Source of the DNA: an uncultured Candidatus Saccharibacteria bacterium
Lineage (GTDB): Bacteria; Patescibacteriota; Saccharimonadia; Saccharimonadales; Saccharimonadaceae
Assembly: GCA_938041555.1 (NCBI GenBank)
Contig: CALIAC010000003.1
Location: forward strand, 1-59,595
DNA length: 59,595 nucleotides
Direction of reading: 5' to 3'
Positions 8,800 to 17,035 of the stretch are shown here, one piece after another. The first letter of the stretch is position 1. Every line of letters starts with the position of its first letter. The notes beneath the pieces were generated by a model. That model made no database searches. It had not been told where the DNA came from and saw nothing but the letters and a program-made list of their open reading frames with translations. A program made the position numbers and the translations under genes.

Positions 8800-8923
8800 G
8801 CAAGACACAAAACAAGCCGCCCGGGAGGAGGAACGGCGGCTTGCATGATAGAGGAGGAGGTAGCATGTGCTACTACAGGTAGTATGCCCCGTCTTGCTTA
8901 AATGGAGCTGAAAGTGGATACTC
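8800..8923 (-). ncRNA. Candidate small RNA with CCUCCUCC loops and terminator hairpin
   Basis: Read on the minus strand, this gene-free stretch has a TAAAAT -10-like box (8935-8930), then a CUACCUCCUCCUC single-stranded region, then a nine-pair hairpin (8813-8821 with 8835-8843) whose 13-base loop again carries UCCUCCUCCC, followed by a short U run. C-rich motifs complementary to SD sequences, one exposed in a terminator loop, are the hallmark of SD-blocking small RNAs known in Firmicutes. No good -35 is visible. The plus strand would instead expose GGAGGAGG. The call is by structure only. Confidence 0.3.
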
Positions 8924-8935
8924 TTTGCTATTTTA

Positions 8936-9292
8936 GCAATACACCGATGCAAGCCAGCGTGGCAGAGTCTTCACCAGTGAGCTTCTTGTAGGCTCTAGAG
9001 TCTCGCAAACTTCTTCGTAATATACTGCAAAGCAATAGGCAATAGGCTATATCCTATGCAATTTGCACCATAATATTCTCTGTTTTTATGAAGAATGCGG
9101 TAGTATATTCAATTTTTTGCCTCACTACTCAAGCTTTAGCAATTTTCACTCTTTTCCTCTATACCATTCTACTCTCAGAAGTAGCAGAGAGGAGAAAAGA
9201 TCAATGCCAATAATAAGTCGGAACACAAACTTCTACGCTATGTAAGAATAAAACAAGAAAGCAAAGATACCCCAGCTACAAAACAGATCTCT
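8936..9292. other. Gene-poor spacer
   Basis: I see no convincing gene in this 357-base stretch between the candidate small RNA and the reductase stop. A 60-codon plus-strand frame (9063-9245) has no SD, no promoter box near its start and an odd Phe/Ser/His composition, so it is not called. The region is AT-rich and carries short repeats of AATAGG around 9033-9050. Confidence 0.5.
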
Positions 9293-10681
9293 CTACTTGC
9301 GCGACAGCTTACTTGCCGCCGTTCGCACTGCTTCGCTCCACGTTAAGAAAACGTGCGGGAGCTCTGCTAACTGCTCAGCAGTGAGGTCGTGCTTGATGGC
9401 GAGCGTGACCTCTTGGATGAGCTCACTAGCACGCGGAGCGACGATCGTCCCACCGAGCAATACTCCTTGCTTGTCGCTAATCAGCTTGACGAATCCCTCA
9501 CGGAAGTCACTTGTATTGCTGCGAGCAATCATCCCGAGCGGCACCAACACCTTATTAATCTTGAGGTCGCGCTTAATACAGTCATCTTCATTAAAGCCCA
9601 CGCTAGCCACCTCTGGGTAGATGAAGGTAGCACGCGGCACTAATTCGTAGTCAAGCGTCATTTGTGATTTAGGGTGAAGGATGTTGTGCGCTGTTAGCCG
9701 GCCCTCGCTCAAGACGGTGTGGGTTGGCACATCATTGCCCAGCACATGGCCTGCCGCATAGATATGCCGCACATTGGTCTGGAAGAATTGGTTCACCTCA
9801 ATGCCGTCATCGGGCGAATACGCCACCTCAGCATTATCCAGCCCGATATCAATGGTCGGCTCTGGCTTGGTCGCCACCAAGACACGCTCTACCTCCATCG
9901 TCCGCTCAATACCACCACGGATATATTGGACGATCACGTTGCCACTTGGGCCACGCATGAGGGAGCGAATCGTCGTTTGTGTTAGGACCGACAGTGGTTG
10001 GTCGCGCTGCAGGAGGCTGCTTACTGCCTCACTGACCTCTTCATCCTCGGTCGGCAAAATGCGTGATGACTGCTCTGCCACCGATACCGTGCTACCAAAG
10101 GTCGCAAAGAAATGCGCGAGCTCAATCGCCACAGTCGTCGCACCAATGATCAACAGGCTACGTGGCGGGCGGCTCAGCTTGAGGGCGGTGCGCGGTGTCA
10201 GCCAGTCAATCGTTTCGATACCCGCAATCGCTGGCTGGGTCACATGCGCCCCTGTCGCGATCAAGATATGCCCCGCTGTTACTTCATGGTCGCCAATCGT
10301 CACGGTGTGCTGGTCGCGCAAGACACCCTTGCCATAGAATGTGTCGATCCCTTGCTGATTATAATAGTGCTCATTATCACCCGCGCCAGTTCGCTCTACC
10401 ACTGTATTTTTCCAATGCTGGATGGCCGGGTAGTCAAAATCCACTCGCGATGTATCAAGCCCAAACTGGTGGCCCCGCTGGATGCGGTTATAGAGCTGTG
10501 CCACACCCATTAGCGTCTTAACGGGGATATCTCCCCAATTGGGCGTCTCACCACCAAAGGTGTCTGCCTCAATCAACCCCACCTTCTTATCTGCCCGGGC
10601 CGCCACCAACGCTGCAGTACTGCCGGCTGCACCACTACCCAGCACCAACAAATCATAATCGTAGCGTGGTCGTCGTATCAT
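9293..10681 (-). CDS. Pyridine nucleotide-disulfide oxidoreductase-like flavoprotein lacking redox cysteines
   Basis: 462 residues, the usual length for dihydrolipoamide dehydrogenase/mercuric reductase relatives. The FAD-binding motif LVLGSGAAGSTAAL (11-25), a second Rossmann region (LLIIGATTVAIELAHFF), the FAD motif around IYAAGHVLG and the dimerisation domain are present. The active-site segment reads FGGETPNWGDIPVKTL: Thr46 and Asp51 occupy the positions of the CX4C disulfide. The C-terminal His of the usual HPTLSE is Phe (FLTWSE). It therefore cannot do classical disulfide chemistry and is probably an NAD(P)H-FAD oxidoreductase of another kind. TATAAT (about 10733-10728), an SD AAGGAG and the ATG give a leadered transcript. 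No lipoyl-complex genes are nearby. Confidence 0.85.
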   Translation of the reverse strand: MIRRPRYDYDLLVLGSGAAGSTAALVAARADKKVGLIEADTFGGETPNWGDIPVKTLMGVAQLYNRIQRGHQFGLDTSRVDFDYPAIQHWKNTVVERTGAGDNEHYYNQQGIDTFYGKGVLRDQHTVTIGDHEVTAGHILIATGAHVTQPAIAGIETIDWLTPRTALKLSRPPRSLLIIGATTVAIELAHFFATFGSTVSVAEQSSRILPTEDEEVSEAVSSLLQRDQPLSVLTQTTIRSLMRGPSGNVIVQYIRGGIERTMEVERVLVATKPEPTIDIGLDNAEVAYSPDDGIEVNQFFQTNVRHIYAAGHVLGNDVPTHTVLSEGRLTAHNILHPKSQMTLDYELVPRATFIYPEVASVGFNEDDCIKRDLKINKVLVPLGMIARSNTSDFREGFVKLISDKQGVLLGGTIVAPRASELIQEVTLAIKHDLTAEQLAELPHVFLTWSEAVRTAASKLSRK

Positions 10682-10795
10682 GTGGTGGTTCTCCTTAACT
10701 CCTGATTGGGCGTTTTCTCTATTATACCACTGGCCTAGGCAAAAAAGAACGCCAAAACACTCACCCGAGCCCTAGCCTTCTTGCTAATTCTCTGC

Positions 10796-10801
10796 TATAA
10801 T
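10796..10801 (+). promoter_or_regulatory. -10 box of the tRNA-Met gene
   Basis: TATAAT lies 11 bases before the first base of the tRNA. The -35 region is weak (TCTTGC-like). Confidence 0.5.
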
Positions 10802-10812
10802 GCGTCATGTTT

Positions 10813-10889
10813 GGCACCGTAGCTCAGCTGGTTAGAGCGCAGGACTCATAAGCCTGAGGTCACTGGTTCGATCCCAGTCGGTGCTACCA
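10813..10889 (+). tRNA. tRNA-Met (elongator), anticodon CAU, CCA encoded
   Basis: 77 bases folding into a cloverleaf: acceptor GGCACCG with CGGUGCU (G1:U72), D arm with GCUC/GAGC, anticodon CAU at 10847-10849 in the loop CUCAUAA, T arm CUGG-UUCGAUC-CCAG, encoded CCA at 10887-10889. The acceptor end and variable region resemble elongator tRNA-Met better than the Ile2-like tRNA at 13102, but all CAU tRNAs need the modification state to be certain. Confidence 0.9.
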
Positions 10890-10898
10890 GATATGATA

Positions 10899-10927
10899 GG
10901 CGGCGTGCGATGAGTGCGCCGTTTTTT
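10899..10927 (+). terminator. Terminator of the tRNA-Met gene
   Basis: CGGCG (10901-10905) pairs with CGCCG (10917-10921), followed directly by six T. Confidence 0.7.
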
Positions 10928-11075
10928 GCTTATGATCACTACCTAGATCCAGTGTATAAGTGAATACCATAAAGAAATATTCAATCTTGGGATCAAGACA
11001 AAAAGCATGCGAGGATAGAGTGCAATGGAGTGCGGAGTGCTCAATCACTCATCACGTGCATCATTCCCCATGAGC

Positions 11076-11112
11076 AAAAGCACCTCAGGCGCATCACCCA
11101 AGGTGCTTTTTG
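11076..11112 (-). terminator. Rho-independent terminator (works for both strands)
   Basis: A ten-pair stem AAAAGCACCT (11076-11085) with AGGTGCTTTT (11101-11110). It ends the small minus-strand ORF just upstream and has T runs on both sides. Confidence 0.75.
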
Positions 11113-11118
11113 GTCTTT

Positions 11119-11235
11119 TTAGAGCTCGACCTCTGCTAATTTGCTGTGGCGTGCGGCAATGAATGCCCGCAGCTCTGCCATACTACGCGACCGATTCCAG
11201 GTGGCGAGTATGGTTTCTTTCGTCTTTTTTCGCAT
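11119..11235 (-). CDS. Small basic protein of 38 residues
   Basis: The ATG at 11235 follows an AGAGGG SD by about six bases; the frame encodes MRKKTKETILATWNRSRSMA and a further 18 residues before TAA, and a strong terminator follows within ten bases. SD, short ORF and terminator together make it more than a chance frame. It is basic at the start and Ala/Leu-rich later, and could form an amphipathic helix. I do not recognise the family. Confidence 0.5.
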   Translation of the reverse strand: MRKKTKETILATWNRSRSMAELRAFIAARHSKLAEVEL

Positions 11236-11634
11236 ATCTACCCTCTTTTTTGTGTTGTCATTATCGACCTACCTCGATCCTAGCATATATACGAACAAAA
11301 TGCAAACAAATTGTTTCTTAATTTACTTTTTACCTTATTTACCCCTGTTAATTACTATTTATTCTAAAGAAACTTTGTGTATCATACTTTGTGCGCCACC
11401 TCTGAAGGTCTGTCATTACTTACATCACACCCTCTTTGTCTTTTGGTCTTCACAGTAGAGACAATAGCCGCTGACTGTATTGAAGGTGTGAGCAGTACCT
11501 ACCCAGTAATGAATCTCCACTCATTTGAACGAAAAACTACACTCTACTAGACGCCAGTAGTAAAGGCACCAAGAATAGTTTTGAGGTTAATACTAACCTC
11601 ATTCCATCTCTACTCTCTCAAGATAATCCAAAGC
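11236..11634. other. AT-rich gene-free region
   Basis: No supported gene. It holds a perfect hairpin GAGGTTA (11583-11589) with TAACCTC (11594-11600) without a T run. A 105-codon plus-strand frame (11141-11458) overlaps the small gene, lacks an SD and has skewed composition, so it is rejected. Confidence 0.5.
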
Positions 11635-11637
11635 AAA

Positions 11638-11659
11638 AACCCTACCGTGTAGTAGGGTT
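11638..11659 (-). terminator. Terminator of the initiator tRNA gene
   Basis: AACCCTAC (11638-11645) pairs with GTAGGGTT (11652-11659); on the minus strand the stem is followed by a T run and lies just after the tRNA 3' end. Confidence 0.8.
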
Positions 11660-11665
11660 CTTACC

Positions 11666-11744
<79 letters not shown>

Positions 11745-11827
11745 TTACGATTCTTATTCTACCAGTGATGAATGCCGATTGTCAAGGATTTACCACCTGA
11801 ATGTCAAGATTTCCGCTCCCCCGCTTG

Positions 11828-12286
11828 TTATTTATCCTTTTGCTGAGCCTGCTCGGCTGCACCACCAAAGAGGAAGGTAATCCACTGCTCGAAGTTGCTA
11901 CTCTGTGTATCGGGGTTAGCGGGCTTGTCGGTTGGTGGATCGTGCGCCTCAGCACTATTCTTAGGTAGCACAATCACCTTCTCGCCAGGTGCCACTAGGC
12001 CAAGTTTCTCACGAGCAGCAAGCTCTTTATACTCGTCACTCTCGCGGAAGTTCTTTTGGTATTGCAGCGTTTGCGTCTCAAGCTCGGTGAGGACAAGCTG
12101 CCGCCGTTTCGTCTCTAGCTCGCGCTGCTGCGTATAGTTCTGCTGGAGACGTGCCACCGACTGCCAGGCAAGGTATGTCGCAATCACGAGCGCAAGCGCC
12201 AGCACAATGGTATTGAGCTGGAGATAATCATGCTTAATCTTGTAGATGATGTGACGCTTGGTAGTGTCGCTGAACACAAACTTCAT
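11828..12286 (-). CDS. Septum formation initiator family protein (FtsB/DivIC-like)
   Basis: 152 residues. It has a cytoplasmic N-terminus, one membrane segment (TIVLALALVIATYLAW, about 26-41), a coiled coil rich in Gln/Arg/Leu/Glu, then the family segment EYKELAAREKLGLVAPGEKV and a disordered Pro/Asp/Ser-rich C-terminal tail ending in QQKDK. FtsB/DivIC proteins bridge divisome components at the septum. TATAAT eight bases before the ATG with a TTGCAG -35 at 18 bases predicts a leaderless mRNA. The tail is longer than in typical members. Confidence 0.88.
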   Translation of the reverse strand: MKFVFSDTTKRHIIYKIKHDYLQLNTIVLALALVIATYLAWQSVARLQQNYTQQRELETKRRQLVLTELETQTLQYQKNFRESDEYKELAAREKLGLVAPGEKVIVLPKNSAEAHDPPTDKPANPDTQSSNFEQWITFLFGGAAEQAQQKDK

Positions 12287-12387
12287 AGGCTTCTATTATA
12301 CCGTAGACCGCGCAGTTGCTGCAAAAGCTGCGGGCCAGCAAAAAACACGCTGTGCACCACAATTTTGGTCAAAAATCGCTCATAGAC

Positions 12388-12416
12388 TTGCCAGGTGTCG
12401 ACCTCTGTGCTATAAC
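12388..12416 (+). promoter_or_regulatory. Promoter of the interrupted gene at 12426
   Basis: TTGCCA (12388-12393), a 17-base spacer and TATAAC (12411-12416), nine bases before the ATG. Confidence 0.6.
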
Positions 12417-12425
12417 CAATGCAAG

Positions 12426-13058
12426 ATGACATACAAACAACCCTCTCAAGAGGCTGCTCGGCAACGCAGCCTAGAATCTTCAACGCCGCCAAAAACGGTA
12501 GTTGGTGCTGCGACACATGCAACAGTACGGGTAGCCCAACTAGCAATATAAGACGAGCTATTTGGTGATAGCGATACTTCTTATTCTGCCGATCATGAAC
12601 AAACCGAGCCTATACCCACAATACACCCCAACACTCATACCACAGGTGGCTCTACCTCTGAAACGCAGCCAAAGAGGCCTACATTTGATGATCTCCTTGC
12701 CCGACAACGCTCTGTTAATGCGCTTGAGCGCAAACGCACTCGTCATCCCACCCCCGAACTTGTCAATGCTTGGCGAGAGCTCGATCACGCCATTGCCGAC
12801 CATCTCTTTGGCATGCCACCACAAGAATATGAAAAGTGCCGCACTGAGGCGACAGAGCAATTCTATGCAATCGTTGCATACCGCCGAAAAGTACGTGATG
12901 CCGCTAAAACCACTCACCCATCCCAAACCGCCGCTCAGCACAGCAATAGGCCACAGCGAGGCGCACCAGAAAGATTCTTCAGCCCCCAGGATGCCGCCGC
13001 TGGAGAATATGTAGAGCGTCCAAAACTACCAAAAACCCCTAAGAAGCTCGACTACTAG
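12426..13058 (+). pseudogene. Unknown protein interrupted by one in-frame TAA
   Basis: From the ATG at 12426 one reading frame runs 211 codons to a stop at 13056-13058, broken only by TAA at 12549-12551. Before it are 41 codons (MTYKQPSQEAARQRS...). After it the protein sense continues without a break: DELFGDSDTSYSADHEQ, then PTFDDLLARQRSVNALERKR, ELVNAWRELDHAIADHLFG, and a Pro/Gln/Arg-rich tail ending PKTPKKLDY. The first possible restart is ATG 12813, giving 81 residues. Promoter and leaderless start are intact. It could be a recent nonsense mutation, a readthrough gene or a sequencing error. The family is unknown. Confidence 0.6.
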
Positions 13059-13081
13059 TAGCATATACACCAACAATACGG

Positions 13082-13087
13082 TATAAT
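13082..13087 (+). promoter_or_regulatory. -10 box of the tRNA-Ile2 gene
   Basis: TATAAT 14 bases before the first base of the tRNA. Confidence 0.4.
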
Positions 13088-13101
13088 GTGGCAAGTGGTC
13101 T

Positions 13102-13177
13102 GGGGGCGTAGCTCAGTGGTCAGAGCAGCGGGCTCATAACCTGTTGGTCGCTGGTTCAAGTCCAGCCGCCCCCACCA
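13102..13177 (+). tRNA. Probable tRNA-Ile2, anticodon CAU (TilS substrate), CCA encoded
   Basis: 76 bases: acceptor GGGGGCG/CGCCCCC, D arm GCUC/GAGC, loop CUCAUAA, T arm GCUGG-UUCAAGU-CCAGC, CCA at 13175-13177. The D-loop length, the variable region and the T arm closely resemble bacterial Ile2 tRNAs, whose C34 is changed to lysidine by TilS. The anticodon stem has two G:U pairs. The alternative is a second elongator tRNA-Met. Confidence 0.85.
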
Positions 13178-13471
13178 TTGCAAAGACTAGTCATAGCACG
13201 CCCATAGTGGCGTGTTTTAGTATGCGCAAACGGTATAATAGGACTATAAGCAACACGGCTAACCGCGTAGACTATATCAAGCTTCCAGCCCGAGATGCTA
13301 CGAAGTTGGCTACAGTAAAAGCGCTTTTACCTTCAAGACCCAGCAGGCAATACCCTTGCAGCTTGGTTGGAGTAATCATTAGGAATTTTACGATTATATT
13401 AGCAACATCATACTATTGCTTATTGCAAAACTTCATTGCATATAATCGTTACCTTCTGCTATACTACGGCT

Positions 13472-13657
13472 ATGAAGAGTAAAAAACTATCCGACAAGAT
13501 CATCATTGCATGGCTGGCGGTGCTTACCATCGGCCTCCTGTCGCTTATCGGCTGGGCTGTAGCACTGCAAAACAACTACCACAGCGCGGTCGACTCGCTT
13601 GGTAAGCAAGTGTTTGATCTCCAGGTGCAGCTTAATCAAAAGAGTAGACAGAAATAA
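13472..13657 (+). CDS. Small single-pass membrane protein of 61 residues
   Basis: The ATG at 13472 lies six bases after TATACT, so the transcript is predicted leaderless; a longer upstream frame is therefore not used. It encodes a short basic N-terminus (MKSKKLSDK), a membrane helix IIIAWLAVLTIGLLSLIGWA and a Gln/Leu-rich C-terminal helix that could be a coiled coil (about 40-58). The topology suggests an envelope or division-linked microprotein. The family is not recognised. Confidence 0.65.
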   Translation: MKSKKLSDKIIIAWLAVLTIGLLSLIGWAVALQNNYHSAVDSLGKQVFDLQVQLNQKSRQK

Positions 13658-13963
13658 TCACCATACATTGCCATCTCGTAGGATGCAAGCGCAACCTCGC
13701 ACCAAGTATGGCAGTCGTGGACATGTCGCCCCGCTAGCAGCTTATGCGCTCACACCTCCTCTCATACCTCTCTCGCTGCGAACGGCGCAAAACGAGAGAA
13801 AACCACAATTCATGCCAAGCATCACGCTCTAGCGCTCTGAGCGGTGCGAGAGCGTGCTTCTCCGTACGAGACTTGGTTTCTCGTCACACAGTATAGGCTC
13901 GCGGCTCACTCCATCTCATATTCCACTTGCTATGTAGTACTTCCCTTGCATCAAACCAATAAA
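13658..13963. other. Gene-free region with a strong hairpin
   Basis: No gene is supported. CACGCTCT (13823-13830) pairs with AGAGCGTG (13849-13856), with further pairing inside the loop; it could end the transcript of the small membrane gene, though no T run follows. Confidence 0.4.
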
Positions 13964-13992
13964 AAAGACTCTTCCGTTATAGAAGAGTCTTT
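13961..13992 (-). terminator. Terminator of the 82-residue gene
   Basis: AAAGACTCTTC (13964-13974) pairs with GAAGAGTCTTT (13982-13992), with a T run on the minus strand. Confidence 0.8.
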
Positions 13993-14011
13993 CCATATAC
14001 AATCGTCCGAG

Positions 14012-14260
14012 CTATTTGGCTGCTTTGGCAGTCTTTTTCTGCGCCTTAGCAGTATCCTTTTTAGCAGCAAAAGGAAACTTATTGCGCGAATACTCCTTCA
14101 CGTAGTAACCTTCGGGTAGGTCACACGGCTCACCTTTCTCGTTGTTCGGTGATTTAGAAAAGTAGTAAATCGTCCGCTTCACGCCGCCTCGCAATACCGT
14201 ATCCTTCTTTGTGTGCAAGTAGTAGACGGTACCGATCGAATTAGTATATTTGTAAGCCAT
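14012..14260 (-). CDS. Small basic protein of 82 residues with Lys/Ala tail
   Basis: A strong SD (AGGAGGAG) lies five bases before the ATG. The globular part is rich in Tyr and basic residues (MAYKYTNSIGTVYYLHTKKD, GYYVKEYSRNKFPF) and ends in a repeated Lys/Ala tail (AKAQKKTAKAAK) like those of histone-like or nucleic-acid-binding small proteins. Its own terminator follows. The role is inferred only from composition; I believe similar small proteins occur in related reduced genomes but cannot check it here. Confidence 0.7.
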   Translation of the reverse strand: MAYKYTNSIGTVYYLHTKKDTVLRGGVKRTIYYFSKSPNNEKGEPCDLPEGYYVKEYSRNKFPFAAKKDTAKAQKKTAKAAK

Positions 14261-14538
14261 AGTGCTCCTCCTATTTGATCTTACAAAACCTAGCCTACAT
14301 GCTCACAAAATGGATGTCAACACTTTGGCAGCGATTTTTTACAGAGATGACGGCCAAGGGTAAGCAATTTTGTTTTTTGCTTATGGTTATTATGTATGAT
14401 AGATGTTGGTACTATTTTTGTACGATAAACAGGGGTCAAGCATAAATTTTATGGAGCGTCTAGCGAACGCCCGCTCACGGCCATCTTGCGTGTTGTACGT
14501 GTTGTAAATTATGTTGTAGTTTTTTATTTTTTGGCTAT

Positions 14539-15198
14539 TTATTTTGCTGCCCGATACTGAATGCGCAGCATAATACGCAAAATAATCATCCCCACAATAC
14601 GCCCAAGAATGGCTGAGATGACCACGCTAGTAAGGAGAATCGTCCAGCCAGCGAAATCGGGCGACCATAGCGGTGCACTAAAGTTGTAGTGGTAGAGGCT
14701 GGTGTCGGGCATCTTGGCAGTTTGGAGGCTAGCATTGGTGCTGCTGAGCTTGCCGAGCTCCTCGTAGACACAGCGCACATAGTCGATCGACCAGCTATGG
14801 AAGCGTGGCTTACACACTGCATCGGCCTTGGCGTTGGCGGTTTGGCCGGCGCGGTTGGTGGTGCTCATCGAGGCGTTGAGCGCAGCCTTAGCGTCGCGAT
14901 TGTACTGCTCTTGTAGGTAGATTGGGCCAGTATCGGCATTCATATGGGCAGAGGAATACTGCTGGAGGTCGGCGATGCGCTGGCGGATCTGCTCCATATT
15001 GCCCGCCTTATCTGCCGAGAGAACTGCCCGCCGCCGCTCGGTCATCCCCACATTATTGAGCCGCAAAAAAGTGGCAGACAGCACAAGCAGCACCATAAGT
15101 AGCAACACCAAGTGCCACATTTTGATGCGCCGGAGTCGCTTCATTGACCGCTTGACTTGCTGTTTGTTTGCCATGCTATGTACCCTACGTATGCCCAC
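14539..15198 (-). CDS. Unknown protein with two membrane segments flanking an external domain
   Basis: 219 residues if the GTG at 15198 is used; the ATG at 15174 (211 residues) is also possible and has a weak TAGGG before it. The basic N-terminus is followed by a membrane segment WHLVLLLMVLLVLSATFL, an external helical domain of about 130 residues with two Cys (VCKPRFHSWSIDYVRCVYEE), and a C-terminal membrane segment WTILLTSVVISAILGRIVGM. The cysteines could form a disulfide outside. The family is not recognised. TATACT lies about 15 bases before the GTG, back to back with the murC promoter region. Confidence 0.65.
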   Translation of the reverse strand: MGIRRVHSMANKQQVKRSMKRLRRIKMWHLVLLLMVLLVLSATFLRLNNVGMTERRRAVLSADKAGNMEQIRQRIADLQQYSSAHMNADTGPIYLQEQYNRDAKAALNASMSTTNRAGQTANAKADAVCKPRFHSWSIDYVRCVYEELGKLSSTNASLQTAKMPDTSLYHYNFSAPLWSPDFAGWTILLTSVVISAILGRIVGMIILRIMLRIQYRAAK

Positions 15199-15317
15199 TT
15201 ATGCTTTGGCTCTAGTATAGCATAACCTCAATATTGAACCCAGTAGCGCGAGGTGGAGCGATCGCACTCCTTGGCTACCTCTGGTGGTTTTGTGCCAGAG
15301 GCGGTACAATGGAAGGT

Positions 15318-16580
15318 ATGAATATCTACTTCTCTGGAATCGGCGGCGTGGGCCTGGGGCCATTGGCTGAGTTGGCGCACGATGCAGGGCACCATGTGCT
15401 TGGCTCGGATAGCCATGTTGGGCTCGAGACGCAAGAACTCGAGCAGCGTGGCATCTCCGTCTCACAAGACCAAACAGGCGAATACCTGGCCTATCGCCAC
15501 GAGCAAACCCCCATCGATTGGTTTATCTATACTGCAGCTTTACCACCCGATCACCCCGAGCTCGTCTTAGCACGCCGACTTGGCATCTATACCGCTAAGC
15601 GTGATGAGCTCCTCACTTATCTCATCAACGAAAAAGACCTCCAGCTCATCGCCATCGCGGGCACCCACGGCAAGACGACGACAACTGGCCTGATGGTGTG
15701 GGCACTGCGCCAGCTAGGCGAGCCAGTAAGTTACTCGGTGGGTACAACATTGAGTTTTGGCCCCAGTGGCCATTATGTGCCAGGTAGTCGCTACTTTGTG
15801 TATGAGTGTGATGAGTTTGACCGCAACTTTTTGCAATTCCACCCTCATCTCACGCTGCTGACCTCTGTTGACTACGACCACCCAGACACCTATCCTACCA
15901 AGCAGGATTACACCGATGCCTTTAGCCGCTTCCTCGAGCAGAGCGAATATACCATCATGTGGCAGCGCGATGCCGATGCAGGCGTTGTGCCACCACGGCG
16001 GCGGGCGCGTGTCTTGGAAGATGAGGATGTGCAGCAATTTACACTCGCAGGGGCCCACAACCGAGCAAACGCAACACTGGTGGCAACGGCATGCAAGCAG
16101 CTCAGGCTTGGCTCACCCGAGCACATTCGAGCGGCTATCAATACCTTCCCAGGAGTGCAGCGACGCTTTGAGCGGCTTGGGGCTGGGCTGTATAGTGATT
16201 ATGGCCACCACCCGGTAGAAATCGCCGCGACATTGCAAATGGCACGAGAATTGTCCGACCACGTTGTGCTGGTGTATCAGCCACATCAAAATGTCCGTCA
16301 GCATGAGATCCGTCAGCAATACACCGACTGTATGGAGCGCGCCGAGCAAATCTATTGGCTGCCAACCTACCTTAGCCGCGAAGATCCAACTCTACCCATC
16401 CTCACCCCGCAGCAACTGACTGAGCAACTAACAAACCGCAGTAGCGTTCACTATGCCGAGCTCGATGATGCCTTGTGGCACGTCATCCAAACTGCCCGCG
16501 CCGAGGGCAAGCTTGTGCTCTGCATGGGAGCAGGCACGATTGATGGCTGGGTGCGGCAGCAGCTCGCGCAAGAGGGGTAA
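15318..16580 (+). CDS. murC: UDP-N-acetylmuramate-L-alanine ligase family protein (MurC/Mpl type)
   Basis: 420 residues. The N-terminal Rossmann-like motif FSGIGGVGLGPLAELA, the ATP-binding motif AGTHGKTTTTG (about 117-127), the DHPDTYP segment, LAGAHNRANA and the C-terminal DYGHHPVEIAAT (His-His-Pro of MurC) place it among Mur ligases adding the first amino acid to UDP-MurNAc, or the Mpl recycling ligase. A TACAAT box seven bases before the ATG at 15318 marks the start; the frame is open further upstream, but that part has no family similarity. It is slightly shorter than usual MurC (about 450-490). Confidence 0.85.
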   Translation: MNIYFSGIGGVGLGPLAELAHDAGHHVLGSDSHVGLETQELEQRGISVSQDQTGEYLAYRHEQTPIDWFIYTAALPPDHPELVLARRLGIYTAKRDELLTYLINEKDLQLIAIAGTHGKTTTTGLMVWALRQLGEPVSYSVGTTLSFGPSGHYVPGSRYFVYECDEFDRNFLQFHPHLTLLTSVDYDHPDTYPTKQDYTDAFSRFLEQSEYTIMWQRDADAGVVPPRRRARVLEDEDVQQFTLAGAHNRANATLVATACKQLRLGSPEHIRAAINTFPGVQRRFERLGAGLYSDYGHHPVEIAATLQMARELSDHVVLVYQPHQNVRQHEIRQQYTDCMERAEQIYWLPTYLSREDPTLPILTPQQLTEQLTNRSSVHYAELDDALWHVIQTARAEGKLVLCMGAGTIDGWVRQQLAQEG

Positions 16581-16677
16581 ATAAACACCTCAAAAGTATT
16601 GACGAGTTCTCACACCGCCACTGCTATCCACGAGTGGTGGTTGTGGTGAGTTGTAGTGGCCTCAGCCAGGGTGCGAC

Positions 16678-17019
16678 TCACCGGTCGTCCCCACTGCCCT
16701 GCAGTTGGCCGCGCTGCTGGCGGCTCGCCAGTTTGGCGTTGTTGCGCTGAGCGACCTCCTCAAGGCTCGAGCCAAGTAGGTGCGCCACTGCCGTTACATA
16801 CCACAAGATATCGCCCAGTTCCTTAATGATTGCCTGCTTATCTTCCTCGGTTATTGTGCCCTGATGGTCGCGCAGTAGCTTCTTGAACTTCTCGAGCACC
16901 TCGCCCGATTCGCCGCCTAGTCCCAGCACCATACCCATCAGTTGGGCGTTGGCATCACCGTAGGCATAGTCACTGCTCAGGGTAGTGATTGCTTGCTGTG
17001 CGTAGTCGTCGATCTTCAT
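16678..17019 (-). CDS. MazG-like nucleotide pyrophosphohydrolase
   Basis: 113 residues. The all-alpha NTP pyrophosphohydrolase motifs are visible: GLGGESGEVLEKFKK (EXXE) and IIKELGDILWYV (EXXD), which bind Mg2+ and hydrolyse NTP or non-canonical dNTP to the monophosphate and pyrophosphate. The start is the ATG at 17019 with SD AAGGAGG. It lies 16 bases downstream of the winged-helix/Nudix gene, so the two probably share a transcript and a nucleotide-related role. Confidence 0.85.
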   Translation of the reverse strand: MKIDDYAQQAITTLSSDYAYGDANAQLMGMVLGLGGESGEVLEKFKKLLRDHQGTITEEDKQAIIKELGDILWYVTAVAHLLGSSLEEVAQRNNAKLASRQQRGQLQGSGDDR

Positions 17020-17035
17020 ATTATCCTCCTTGTTA

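Noticed and set aside
8848..8904. 18-codon frame after the GGAGGAGG hairpin on the plus strand
   Set aside because: It reads through the proposed terminator region and overlaps the small-RNA candidate; no independent support.
9063..9245. 60-codon plus-strand frame
   Set aside because: No SD or -10 near the start and an unusual Phe/Ser/His-rich product; kept as non-coding.
11141..11458. 105-codon plus-strand frame
   Set aside because: Antisense to the better-supported 38-residue gene, no SD, skewed composition.
11583..11600. Perfect seven-pair hairpin
   Set aside because: No T run and no gene ending here; could be chance in AT-rich DNA.
16607..16656. Long imperfect hairpin after murC
   Set aside because: Structured, but without a T run and with bulges; not enough to call an RNA or terminator.
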